Shown piece by piece: positions 31,947 to 43,127 of a stretch of 64,000 bases of DNA. Where the stretch lies: NCBI GenBank assembly GCA_947646735.1, contig CANTFK010000983.1, positions 971,568 to 1,035,567 of the forward strand, given 5' to 3'. This stretch comes from Peronospora farinosa. Its lineage: Eukaryota; Oomycota; Peronosporomycetes; Peronosporales; Peronosporaceae. A program made the position numbers and the translations under genes. How positions within the stretch are numbered: the first letter of the stretch is position 1; every line of letters begins with the position of its first letter. Under the pieces are notes generated by a model. The model saw nothing but the letters and a program-made list of their open reading frames with translations. It did not search any database and had not been told where the DNA came from.

Positions 31947-33091
31947 GAAGCACAGTCGCGGAATCGAAGAAGCGAGTGCTGTGGGCATGCCATGCAGTAC
32001 CTCAAATATGCAAGTCTAGTAGGACCTTAACTGTCGGGTCACAAGCCAATAGTAGTCGACTCACATTGTCATTCTCACTTTTTAGTTTTCCCTTTCGCGC
32101 CAAGGACAACCTAAACGAAGGTCATTTTCTTTTCTATTCCAGTTTTATTCATGGTGTAAATGGCAATGCACGCCACCTCTGTCAACTGTTGCTAACAAAA
32201 AGCAAATTGAATGTTTGTTGTCGTTGCATTGTCAAAACGTCTACAACGAGGTAGTAAATGTTTTGACGATGATGACGCCGGAGACGTGGACGATATCGGT
32301 GGTGTCGGTGGTGTCGGTGGTCTTGTCGGCGTCAGTGGTGTTGGTGGTCTTGGCGGTCTTGTCGGTCTTGTCGGCGTCAGTGGTGTTGGTGGTCTTGGCG
32401 GTCTTAGTGGTCTTGGCGATGTCGGTGGTGTTGGCGTTTTTTTGTTGTAATGTCGCTCTTGAGGTGAGCTAGTGCTGTGTCCCCTGTGTCCCTGATCGAG
32501 CAGGACAATACCGGCGCGTAACTTATGACACAAAACACAACATGTGCTTAGCTTGGCTGTAGACGACTTACCGGCGCTTTGCACTTTTCAGACTGAGCAC
32601 TTAATGCATGCCCACTTTGCTACGAATGCCCGTTTGTTGACTCGTCCCGTAGCTGGTAGGGCCTGGCAGAAGCCGTTCCTATGAAGTACGAGCAAACTAC
32701 TTCAACGAAGGTCTTGACTGTTTCAACTGCTAACAGAGTATCAGCTAGGAGATTGCAACATATTTGGGGGGGGGGCTTGGCGATGTCGATGGTGTTGGCA
32801 GGCTTAGCGATGCCGGCGGGCTTGGTAGTTCTGATAGGCTTCGTGGGGTGGGTGCTTACACGTGTGGTATGTGGCACCAATGAGGGCAGTATGAACTCAA
32901 CACTGAATCAGCTGGAGGCTGCTCGTGAAGATTCAAAAAGGTAGTGCCATTAAACAGCAATGAAGAAATGGAACAGATAGGGTAGAATACGCTTTACGAT
33001 TCATTTTTAACCGCATGAATATTCTTGCCACGCTTCCTTGAACTCTTCTCATGTGTGTGTCTTCCAAAAAAACGACGAAAACTGTCATCAT
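31947..33091. other. Intergenic, G/T-rich repeats
   Basis: Contains the minisatellite at 32295-32437 and a second G/T-rich stretch with a G10 run near 32765-32850. An open frame at 32681-32944 encodes a Gly/Leu/Val-rich hydrophobic stretch but has no recognisable relatives by eye; I do not call it a gene. Confidence 0.5.
32295..32437 (+). repeat. G/T-rich minisatellite of 9-bp subunits (45-bp higher-order unit)
   Basis: Subunits such as ggtgtcggt, ggtcttggc and ggtcttgtc are arranged in a 45-bp higher-order unit (32321-32365 and 32366-32410, nearly identical). It is open in several frames on both strands because of its 3-bp structure; the apparent Gly/Val and Pro/Thr proteins are artefacts. 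Confidence 0.85.
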
Positions 33092-33534
33092 TTACTCAAT
33101 CTTGAGCAGTTCAACCTCGAAAATGAGCACCGAGTTGGGCTGAATCGTACACTTCATCAACACACAATTCACAATTAAGAAAATCTAACAACGTACAATA
33201 TCACGAAATAATATGTGTAAAGACATTCAATATCACTATGAAAAGGATATCCCCAGGCCGGAAAACCACCCGCGCCGTACGCATAGTCAGGCGTACACGT
33301 AAGTCGGGCCGTCTCTCCGAGCTTCATACCCAGCACACCTTCATCCCATCCCTTGATCACTTGCTGGAGTCCGATATTAAACGTAAAGGGCGTCTGACCA
33401 GGGTCTTTGGTGCTCCAGAACTTTTCCTGCAGGTCACGATTCTTACCGTAACCCGTACAATGCACCGTCACAGATGCGCCCTTGGTGGGCGTCGGCCCAG
33501 TACCTGCCGATAGAATCTCCTTTGTCACGCCCAT
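33092..33534 (-). CDS. FKBP-type peptidyl-prolyl isomerase with an AT-AC intron
   Basis: Exon 1 33251-33534, exon 2 33092-33146; 112 aa, the size of FKBP12. Motifs: VTVHCTGYGKN, FTFNIGLQQVIKGWDEGV, GMKLGETARLTC, YAYGAGGFPAWG, then IQPNSVLIFEVELLKIE. It catalyses proline cis-trans isomerisation in the cytosol. The 104-bp intron (33147-33250) starts ATATCCTTTT and ends GTAC, with TTTTCTTAAT as branch site. These fit U12-type AT-AC introns, and no GT-AG choice restores the conserved frame. Without splicing the frame runs into 18 unrelated residues. Start 181 bp from the stop of the next gene, same strand. Confidence 0.88.
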
Positions 33535-33715
33535 TTGATTGGATATTTAATTGTATTAGTGCCACCGAAAACTCGTTTTGATGTGAACCACGTAAGATAA
33601 ACGCATCTCGAGTTTACAATCACGCATGGTGGTCAATCATCGAGGTCTGAGTAATCTGATACCAAAAAGATAGGAAAATTGGACTCCAATACTTGCAATA
33701 TCGCTTTAATAAGTC

Positions 33716-35536
33716 TCAACTACCACACCCTGAACCTCCAACCATACGGAGGCAAGACGTCTTCTCGAAAAGCGACAACACGCTCACGACCGTCAAGTAC
33801 ATAAGAGCACTCAACAGCACAAGAATCACAATCCACCCCGCTGATGTACTGTAGCCTCCATAGTAACGCAACTGCTGCACCTCGAGCTTCTGGCGTGGAA
33901 GCAACCCGATGAATGCGAGACTCATAAGCTGGAAAGCCCATCCAATAGCGAACGTGTAAATGACTTGTAGCCGCGTAAAGTCAGAGTCACGATACACGTC
34001 CTCACTTGAGATGGAGAAATACGAGTCAATGGCTTTGTACGCTATTACACCAAACGGGATGGCCATATTGCGAAATGAATTCACGAGACCATAAGTGGTA
34101 CCCTCAATTCCGCGCGGTACAAGCTCAACAATCGGGAATAAGAGAACCAGATAGCGTAGCGCCACTGCTGGTGCCGCAAGCACTTGCATGTACAGCCAAA
34201 AGTTTCGATTTCTTATGACATTAAACACCGTGCATGCCACTCGAATCACATCGATGCCAACCGTCCAGACAGTCGCAGCGCAATAAATATGTCTCCATGC
34301 CGAATGTAAGAGAAAGAGCCGAGTAAGAAACAACCCACCCATAAAAGCCAAACTCCACACTGCTGCCGCGACTGTTTTTGGCCAGATCTGTATATCGACC
34401 CAGTTCACTTCAATCGCCGTTTTTGCATTTGAATCGATCGTCAAGCAAAAGCTTGCAACAAGCTCAAACATTAAAAGCTGCCACATTGTGCGACTTTGCA
34501 TCAGTCTCAAAATGAGCTGACAGCGCGCGCGAAAATCCAGGGATGGGTCGAGGGGGGCTGTATCAGGCTGATAGCGTTGCGGCGCTACGGAACATGATGC
34601 CATATTGGAGAAGGAGTAAATCGGTACCGTTTGAGCTGTTGGGTCTTCATGCAAGAACCAAATGGATCCTACAAGCGGCATCATCGTACACGCTGCAAGA
34701 ATGAGGATGACCTGATCCAAACTTAACGACCACATAAAGCTTCCTCCATACTCCGGTCCATTGAGCGTCCCAGTTACAAAAAGGCTCATGATGATCATGC
34801 CAGCCGTTTTCGCCGCGTAAATGATCACCTGCGTATGCCCTCGTGTCGGTAAAGGTTCCCGTTGTGCTATGTCTACGACAATAGCATCAGCCGTTACATT
34901 CGCAAGAATACATCCAAGCGTCCCAAGCGTCATTAAGATTACATATCTCCATACTTCGTGTGTCTTCCCAGCCCTGGGTATCTCGGACGTTCCGAGAAAT
35001 AGCAGACTTGTGATACACAATGTCCATCCAATAATCAAGTATGGTTTCCTTCTATACCTGCGTATTTTTACACTATCTGTCAATACTCCTAAGAAAAATT
35101 TGAAGCTCCATGCCATATTGATTAACATAGATGTAGCTCGAGTCTGGGATTGTTGCAACTTCAGGTGCCGATTCAGGAAAGGCACAAGAGCAATGTTGAT
35201 GCCTCCATAGAGAGCACCAATAGCTACGTAATTCAATAATAACCCGATTCTTCGTCGGGTCAATAGGGATACCTGTCCCCCAGGTCGTAGAGCTCCATCT
35301 TGCTCAAGTCCATAAAAAGCATACTCCTGTAGCTCGCCCAGTGTGCACGGATTCGATGACAACGGGGGACGTAAATCCAATGGATCACCACGAAGCTCCG
35401 GTGGCATTGAGTCCATACTTAAGGAGAGTGATTCACACGACAGTGACGAAGTGCTTTTGAGCCAAATGCCCGAGGACTTGAAGGAGGCCATGAAAACGTC
35501 AAAATTAATGTAGTGACTTAGCAAAACTTCATTCAC
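33716..35536 (-). CDS. Folate-biopterin transporter family protein
   Basis: Single exon, 606 aa. About 12 hydrophobic segments follow a soluble N-terminal tail. Family features of FBT/BT1 transporters (MFS clan): LLLNYVAIGALYGGI, WSFKFFLGVLTDSVKIRRYR after TM2, LANVTADAIVVDIAQRE in TM4-5, and LVPRGIEGTTYGLVNSFRN near TM10. Predicted to import folates/pterins across the plasma membrane; the family is strongly expanded in oomycetes. Start could be Met16 (35491) or Met42 rather than 35536. Confidence 0.88.
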   Translation of the reverse strand: MNEVLLSHYINFDVFMASFKSSGIWLKSTSSLSCESLSLSMDSMPPELRGDPLDLRPPLSSNPCTLGELQEYAFYGLEQDGALRPGGQVSLLTRRRIGLLLNYVAIGALYGGINIALVPFLNRHLKLQQSQTRATSMLINMAWSFKFFLGVLTDSVKIRRYRRKPYLIIGWTLCITSLLFLGTSEIPRAGKTHEVWRYVILMTLGTLGCILANVTADAIVVDIAQREPLPTRGHTQVIIYAAKTAGMIIMSLFVTGTLNGPEYGGSFMWSLSLDQVILILAACTMMPLVGSIWFLHEDPTAQTVPIYSFSNMASCSVAPQRYQPDTAPLDPSLDFRARCQLILRLMQSRTMWQLLMFELVASFCLTIDSNAKTAIEVNWVDIQIWPKTVAAAVWSLAFMGGLFLTRLFLLHSAWRHIYCAATVWTVGIDVIRVACTVFNVIRNRNFWLYMQVLAAPAVALRYLVLLFPIVELVPRGIEGTTYGLVNSFRNMAIPFGVIAYKAIDSYFSISSEDVYRDSDFTRLQVIYTFAIGWAFQLMSLAFIGLLPRQKLEVQQLRYYGGYSTSAGWIVILVLLSALMYLTVVSVLSLFEKTSCLRMVGGSGCGS

Positions 35537-37375
35537 GTAGTGACTGATCGCTGAGCTGGTGACGTGGGAGATGAAGGAGGAAGGAGGGAGGAAGGGGGAT
35601 TAATAAATGGGGATTGGGGGTTGACGGACGAAGTACCTTGCACTATCATCACCAGGTGTTGTGGCTCTCCAAGGACTGGGGACAAAGACATTTCAAATAG
35701 CGTTATAGAAGGTTTCCAAGCGAAAAGATGAGGGATGTGCTACGGTATGCATCAACTGTATGGTCAGACAGAGAGAAGCGCAAAACATCCGATCTTGATT
35801 CCATGTCGAAAGCCAAGGAAGCGCTAGCTTGACTTGGTGTAGGCACGGCCACACTTGGTTGGATCCAGCATTCGTTTTAGCAAAAGTCGACGGGTGTTTA
35901 AGGAACCGGCACAGTACTTGCTTTTTACAGTGTCATGGGGTTGTTCTCATTTAGTGATGCAAAGCTCCACGAAAGCAAATGATAGTCATACTTTTGCACA
36001 TGGAAGCTGCACCTGTTCGCTGCTTCTTGTTTTGTTGTAGTATTGATAGACGTTTCATCTTTAGATGTATCTATGCACCTTGTCCGACTGTAGTCATCGA
36101 GAGAAACTCTCTCGTATGGACGCAGCCATGTCTCAGGCGCAGTAAGCTCTGTGAATTCGGTGGTAACGTGATGCTGACTTGCACGTGCTTCAATCCTGTG
36201 AATGATTGAAGATGTGGGAATGCAGGCTTTACTTTTTTTCGCGTCGATTGATATACAGAGAGAGGTTGTAGATTGCTTGAAGCTCGAGGGGAGAATGGCT
36301 CTGTCGAGGAAAACATTGAAGGTTATGGGGTCTCTTACCATTTTCGTGAACAAATTTCGCATTACTTGCTACGCATGATACGATTACGGCTTGTCAAGAT
36401 GGTGGTAGTCCTGCATTGAGTAAGGGGATGCTTGACTAGGATCGAGATACATGAGAATGGCCCATTGATCTGGGCTGGGTACCATTTGAATCGTAGCAGC
36501 GTCAGGCACTTTTCAATTGGATTCGTACGGTCTACAACCTCTTCTCGTTCCCGTTTCGGATTTTTACGAGTTCGTCTGGGCAAAGATATTGATCGATACA
36601 CACTCAACATATGAGCTACTACGGACAAGGTGTTACAATTAAGCGGTTCGGGATTATGGCCAAAGCCCCAACTTATCCACTACAAGTAAGCAAACTCCCG
36701 TCCAAGTAACGGAGATAGCCGAAAAATAGTCATGCCGAAGAGCAAGAAGCCTCAAGTGAGGCATGTGGAGAAAGAAAAGTGTCCTGGTATGATGATGGAG
36801 AATGAGCTCAAAAAGAGCAATGACTACTGTAGCATTATCTGTCGACTCAACACATATCCGTGTTTGAAAGAAGAGACTCGGGCATGCGATAGAATGGATC
36901 CAGATGGAGGCGTGTCATCTCGTAACCTGCACACAAGATACAACTGGTAGTCAACGCTGCGGCATAATGGCATGCAAGCGTCTGCGTCTTTCCTTGCAAA
37001 TCACGTTTGGACATTCGGTAGCGATCCCACCATGAAAGAAAAGAGGCGTGTGCTACGATTCGTAGCACGCCTAGTATCGTACGTAGCCTACCATGCTTGA
37101 CGAGACGGAGATTGTAAGAGCTTTGTGGGATGTGATGAAAGCTCTGTAGATGCGAGATGTTTTTCACACGAGATGGCGTCAGGATGAAAATGGGTCTAAA
37201 CGAGAAGGAAGAGCGAGTGTTTTCATTATTTCCTGTGTCCATGAGGGAAGACGTGAGAAACTGAAGGCATTTAGAAGAACGCGAGACCTGATTTGAGGAC
37301 ATAACACTGTGCAATTGTCAATACCCGACGCTATACGACAGTACTGCTAATCGTGACGAACAAATCACTAGTAAG
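35537..37375. other. Intergenic, no supported gene
   Basis: About 1.8 kb with only short, unconvincing frames. Contains a near-perfect hairpin at 37050-37068 (gtgctacga-t-tcgtagcac). Promoters of the transporter (left) and the DHHC gene (right) should lie here. Confidence 0.45.
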
Positions 37376-38495
37376 ATGCAGTCGCGTCGTCTGTGCCAAG
37401 CCAGCCACGTGTTGTGGTTCGTATGGGACCCTCCAGGCATCGCGATCGCCTTGTTCGCTGGCCTCCTTGTCTTGGGTTTGTTGGTGGCGGTACTCATGTC
37501 CATCTCGGAATGGGTGGGGCTCCTGTCGCCAATGGGAATGACAGAGAGCATCTGGTTTACAGGACTCTTTGGTATGTGTCTCTGGAGCCACGTTGTGGTG
37601 GTTACTAGCAACCCGGGCACGGTACCGTCCAAGCTCAAGGGAATAATGCCATTTGTAGAGATTGAGAAGGAAAGAACCAAGGATGACGATGAGATGGAAG
37701 AAGTGGAGGAGGAAATCTCACTCAATGAATTCGAAGAATGTGAAGACGATGGCTCGCTTCTCTTCTACTGCGACGAGTGTGAGATCTACCGTCCACTCAG
37801 GTACGTTGCAAGGTGAACGTGCAACTGAGAGACTGAGCTGAAATCTATCTGACCTGTGAGTTGCAATTTTCCAGAGCTCTGCATTGTCACACTTGTAACC
37901 GATGCATTGTCTTACAAGATCATCACTGGTAAGTGGGACACTGTCAACTACAAGAAGCTCCGTTTTCTAGTGTATGAGGACGGCTGACTAATGAACTGAA
38001 ATGTACTCTTGTATTCTGTGCAGTCCCTGGGTGAATAATTGCGTAGGAATTGGTAACCTCAAGGCCTTTTTGTTGTTGCTCTTGTACGTCACAGTTACAA
38101 GTGTTCAAGTGGCATTGCTAGTGATGATGCAGTACATTATGTGCACACGTGGCAAATATTCCTGTGGATTTGAGACAGACCAATTTCCAGGCAAATTTGG
38201 CGGTTGGATTCTGGCTGCAGCTGCTGTCTTTGGACTATTTTGTTCCCTTATGTTGGCTATGGAGCTCTTTAATATTTATCAAGATCCACTATTTACACTA
38301 ATTGCTGGTCAACTTGCAGCTCGTCGTGGTGGAGACAAGTCCAAGTCGACGCTGGAACGTCATCTAAGTGTCATTTGTGGGACGGATGGTATGAGAACGT
38401 CCTGGTGTTTTCCTCCGCCTGAACGACGTTCACTGCATGATGAGGAGATTATACAGGGGTTCCGATGTCAGGAGGACGATGGAGGGATCTGTTAA
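37376..38495 (+). CDS. DHHC palmitoyltransferase
   Basis: Exons 37376-37800, 37875-37928, 38024-38495; introns 74 and 95 bp; 316 aa. Attaches palmitate to Cys of membrane proteins. Two TM segments (about 20-75) precede an acidic cytosolic loop. The zinc-binding CRD is CDECEIYRPLR, HCHTCNRCIVLQ, DHHCPWVNNCVG, with the catalytic DHHC split by intron 2 (C of DHHC on the junction). Two further TMs follow (LKAFLLLLLYVTVTSV; FGGWILAAAAVFGLF). The short middle exon carries the CRD core. Confidence 0.92.
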
Positions 38496-38936
38496 CGTTT
38501 GCGAGAGAATGCACAAAGTAACACAGTAGAATGTCCTTGGTTAAGTATACGTTGACGACGGTGTTACTTCATGAAGTAGGTTCTTGTAGTTCGACTTTTT
38601 TAGTTTACTTCAAGGTGTCCTACGATTACTACAATTTGCATGTAGGCCCTGGTAGGACGAAACACAGCTGGGATCCTGAAACACCTACCCACATCCTTAC
38701 TACAAGCATATTCCTATTATGATGCATATACAATCAGATTATGTTTATACTTTAATCGCTATCTTGGTAATCCTCCGTTAAATAATAAACCTATTGTTTA
38801 CAGCATCCGTTTTAGTCGTCTCATTTTTCGACCATTTCTAGACGTAATCAGTGTCTCCACAGCCCTATTTTCTCCATCTGCATTTGTATTTTTTCCTCCA
38901 GACAGTAATAACAACTCAAAACAGAGGCCTCAATCC
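38496..38936. other. Intergenic with an initiator-like site
   Basis: No gene. 38821-38838 (tcatttttcgaccatttc) resembles the oomycete Inr plus flanking element, about 100 bp before the lipid kinase ATG. Confidence 0.45.
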
Positions 38937-40959
38937 ATGGCGACACTATTAACGCACGATACAGATGACGATCTGTATATCGGACCCGTGAAGACCATTG
39001 AAGATGAAAACCAGCTGTTTGAAGCCATAGAACTGGACGAGAACGATGACAAGTTGACTCCTGTGAAGATCAAGCGTTTATCCGGCACCACAATTACAAG
39101 CAGCGACGGCGAGGCGCTCATAGGAGAAGAACGAGACCATATTCATGAGATGCACAATCGTCTCATGCTGGTTCCTACCAGTTGCTTGACACTGTCACCA
39201 ATTAAGAACCACTTTCGACGAGCTACGACTGTAGCCGTGCCAACGCAAGGTCTTTTGCCCAAGACTGAGACGTTTGAGATTAATGCCGACAGTGACAGTG
39301 AGAACAGTGATATATCAACAAGTACGAGACTTATGCGGTCCAAGAGCTGGTCCGGAAGCTCTCAACGTGTCGCGGCTATAAAGGCGATCGAAAACCGTCA
39401 AGTGCGTTTTCGTTTCTCGACAGCTGCGTCGGCGCGTGAGACTGTACGTGAAATGTATTCTCATCGACTTCGAGAATTCCCTGAGGAATGTATGATGACG
39501 GCACAAATGGAGATGCAAGTTGGTGCCGTATGGCGCACGATGACAATGGAGGTGGATCGTGATGGTATCAATTGCCAACGGTTGTCGCTTTTTCGTAGAA
39601 AGACCAAGGAGTTTCAAATTGCCAAGGATGATCTACTTGCTGCAGCCCTTACGTTTGGAAATAAGTGCAGTGTGGACGTGCATTATATGCTTCCAGGAAA
39701 GGGAAAGCAGCATCGCCGACTTTTGCGCCGCTACCGCAGCGTGACTTTTCGCTTTAGTGATAAAACGATTGCTACCAAGCTAGTGGCTTCAGTGCAGCTA
39801 TTTGTGAAATGGATGGCTCGTGTGCCGGAAAATATGACACGCCGCATCAAAGTGGTGGTGAACCCGTACTCGGGCAAACGTCGAGGACGCCAGGTCTGGG
39901 AACACTGGAGACCGCTGCTGGAGCTCGCCGACATCCACTGCGACGTGGAGGAGACAGAGCATAGTGGACACGCACGCGAAATTGGTGCGGCGTTTGACTT
40001 GAAGATGAAATACGAGGCTATTGTGTTTGTCGGTGGTGACGGCACAGTGAACGAGTTTATGAACGGCGTGTTTACTCGAGAGGAGAGTATGTGGCGTACC
40101 CTGGTTGCCACGACCCCGGTCTCGCTGTTCTGTGCCGGTACCGATAACGCCTTCGGTAGGGGCGTGGGTACCCCGACTCATGCTTCGTCGGTGTTCTGCA
40201 TCATTAAGCGCAAGATTCGCCCACTGGACGTATTGGCGTGCCAGGCCAGCAATGAAGATGGCACTACTCGTCTAGAATTTGCCTGCACGGGTGTGAGCTA
40301 TGGCATCGGCTCGGATATTGCCGTAGAGTCCGAGACCACGCGATGGCTTGGCGTATATCGTTACTTTTATCTGAAGGTTAAGCGTGGCCTTATTGCACCG
40401 CGCAAGCACGAGGCCAAGATCAGCTACGTCTTGTCGGACAACACGCCGGTCGATCCCGAGACGGGCGAGCAAATTCTACGCACGTACTATGAGATAATGG
40501 ATGAGACTGCTGGGGACCAACATCATGTGGAGCGCTGCAGTATCTATGAAAACTCAGACCCGGCGGTTAAGCAGTGGGAGGGTGACGCCGAGACCATCTT
40601 CCATCCTGCTAGGGAAGAAAAGTACGCGGGTCAATGGCAGAGTTTCTCGTCCGAGTTGACGTCTGCTGGCGGCTCGAACGTGTACTTTGAGACAAAGTAT
40701 ATACACCCGTCGGATGGTAATTTTGACCTCATCTATTCGCGCAAGGGCAACGTCAAGCAGACACTCGAGATTACGGTGCGCTACCTTTCCAACACATTTC
40801 TCAACTCGGAGCTAGTGGGCTATTACAAGGTGAAAGGCAATGGTGATTGAGCCAATAGTGGAAGATGTACTGAACGTTGACGGCGAAGTATTTGTGGGCC
40901 CGGGTCCGTTCCGCGTGGAGGTCGTACCCCAATTGCTGTGTGTGCTATCTGAAAAGTAA
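38937..40959 (+). CDS. Sphingosine/ceramide-kinase family lipid kinase, frameshift near the 3' end
   Basis: The first frame is open from 38937 to a TGA at 40850. Codons for a conserved-looking tail (GEVFVGPGPFRVEVVPQLL) continue one frame over to TAA 40957-40959, as if one extra A sits in gaaagg near 40833. An N-terminal regulatory region of about 300 residues precedes a DAGK catalytic domain: KVVVNPYSGKRRGRQVW (about 305), FVGGDGTVNEFMNG (about 363), AGTDNAFGRGVGTP (about 402). It phosphorylates a long-chain base, ceramide or diacylglycerol; the substrate cannot be read. The frameshift is either real, removing about 37 residues, or a base-call error. Confidence 0.85.
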
Positions 40960-43127
40960 GTGACTATGCGAGAATGCAGCAGAGGACGAGATCGTTTTTG
41001 ATGAAATGACAACGGGTGGCTACAAAGGTTTTGAACGAAAGTACATATTGTTTGAGCCAGTGATGCAGCAGATGACGAGTGTACGTTATAAGGTCGCTAC
41101 CGATCAAAAACCTGTTGCTACGTGCTTCAAGTCCATGTATATGGGTACATTATAAGCTAGCATTAATTAGTACAAAAGTATCCGGTATTGATGAGCATGC
41201 GTGACAAGAGTCGTCCGAATGTGATTGCTGCTTCGGACAACATTTTCTGGAGTCACAACGCGACAAGATCTTGCTGACTCTTTTGAAGAAAAGACGTACC
41301 CATTTTTATATTATCGCCTGTATCTAACAAAGTAGTTTGCACAAATTGCAAACTTTATGGTCGGGACTGGTACTTTCTTGGTCGTTTTTTTCTGTCAGTG
41401 TAGGCACTACAGGCTAGCAAGTTTTAGCAACATTATATATGGGTGCGTTTCACATAAAAAGACGCTTTCAATCTTTTTCACTTGTTAAAACAACGAGCTC
41501 CAAAAATATTTAGAGATCGGAGGATGATAAAAAAAACTTTGCACATGAAAAAGAGAAAGTCAAAAAGCCGATAACTTACCATGCCTTTGATAATCATTAC
41601 ATGGTATCACGACTCTTTATATCATAGACACTCTGTATTTCCAATTTTTTTGTACAATCTCAAATAGAGCACGGTAACTCCGCTTTGCCTATAAATATAT
41701 ATATCTATTTCTCGGGCGTTTTAAATGTACATTAGCAATTATAGGTGTCACGTAATGGCGCCAGTAATCAGAAAATGTGCGTGTTAGTTACACAAGATAA
41801 TTATAGAAGATAAAGCCAGCATATTTGTGAACCATTTGCATGGTAACAATGGCATTGGAATTACTTGTATCCAATTGCCGAAAGACGTACATTCCCGTGC
41901 GATGATATGTAGTATATGTTTTTCATTTGCATTTGTTCTCATGTTACCTTCTGTTTTATACGTAGGTACGTGTGCAACATGAAATGTTTTTGATTACCAC
42001 CGGCTTTGTCAAACAAAATGCGTCTTGCCTCGAGTATTTGGCAAGCTTGACTCCATTGATAGAGATTCATATGATATAAAGTTAGCAAAAGGTCCCGTCA
42101 AGTGCATCCACAAGTGTTTATCAACGCATCATGATAACGCAATTGCACCGATCAAGTTTTCATCTTTTAGTGAATATCGGTATGTTATCATTCACTGCAA
42201 CAGGATGAGCTCAGTATGTACTGGACTGCGTTTCTCTCTACCACTGTCGTCAGTCGCATGGAGTCGTCACCGTTTTATCTATTGGTAATATTACTACACG
42301 CTAATTCTATGCAAAAATATAAAACGCCACTTGGTCCGTTTTGATATTCTCTCTTTATGGTATTCTATATCTGTATATATGAGCTCTTATTGTCATTATG
42401 GTCTTGTGTTTTTACTAAAAATCATATCAAGCTTTGTCCATCTGTTTTTTATTTACTTAAAGTCCTCAAATTGGTTTAAAAAATGGGTAAAATCCACTTT
42501 CTTCCGAAACGCAGCTTGTCTTTTTTCAAAAGGCGGGGCGCGCCAGTGATGTCGTCTTTTTTCTAGCGCAAATCGTCGCGTTGTTCTTGTCTGCTCCAAT
42601 GAAATTGCAGTATTTGCAGTAGGGGTAGGGGGGTGCTCAGAACGACAACACGAGGGGGCCAAAGTCAAGAGGACGAGGCCTCGATAGACGGACGTCCAGT
42701 TCAAATTGTTGCGCAGGCCATACGTAACCATCCGTGAGGTGAAAAAAAGAAGAAAAAAAGCACATAAAAGTAGGAGATCTTCTTTGTCCGTTGGCTACTA
42801 CGACATCAGGTGTACGTCGTCGCAGTAGTTCAGAGTTTCTCTCCTCGCTCGGCAAGAACAAGGTCGTTCGTTGTTTAAACAAAAACACGTACGCAAAAAA
42901 AAAAACTTTATCTGAAACACCCCATTCTCTAACGCTCTTTCTCTCTATCCGTCTCTAACGTTCGTCGTCCACAGTCTTTTCAACACGTCGGTACTCTTTT
43001 CAGGTACACTCTTTTTTTCATCACCATGTCCCCTGTCGCTTTACGCCAAAACATGGTCACTTCATTCATTCTCTAACCTTTGCTTTTCTCCTATCCATTG
43101 TTTCCTATTTTTCACTAGATTTCCACC
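40960..43127. other. Long AT-rich intergenic region
   Basis: About 2.2 kb, many A/T runs, no protein-like frame on either strand. The right end is pyrimidine-rich (42935-43080), as expected of the kinase 5' region. I see nothing else. Confidence 0.5.
43066..43080 (+). promoter_or_regulatory. Initiator-like sequence before the Arb2-FYVE-kinase gene
   Basis: tcattctctaacctt, within a pyrimidine-rich tract about 50 bp before the ATG, resembles oomycete Inr elements. Weak evidence on its own. Confidence 0.35.

Noticed and set aside
32192..32584. Pro/Thr-rich minus ORF and Gly/Val-rich plus ORFs
   Set aside because: Produced by the 9-bp G/T-rich repeat, open in several frames; no start context or neighbours.
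35855..36950. Several 60-150 codon ORFs between the transporter and DHHC gene
   Set aside because: Overlap on both strands, no hydrophobic or domain pattern, no splice-consistent extension.
39731..40181. Minus-strand ORFs inside the lipid kinase
   Set aside because: Shadow of the conserved DAGK catalytic domain.
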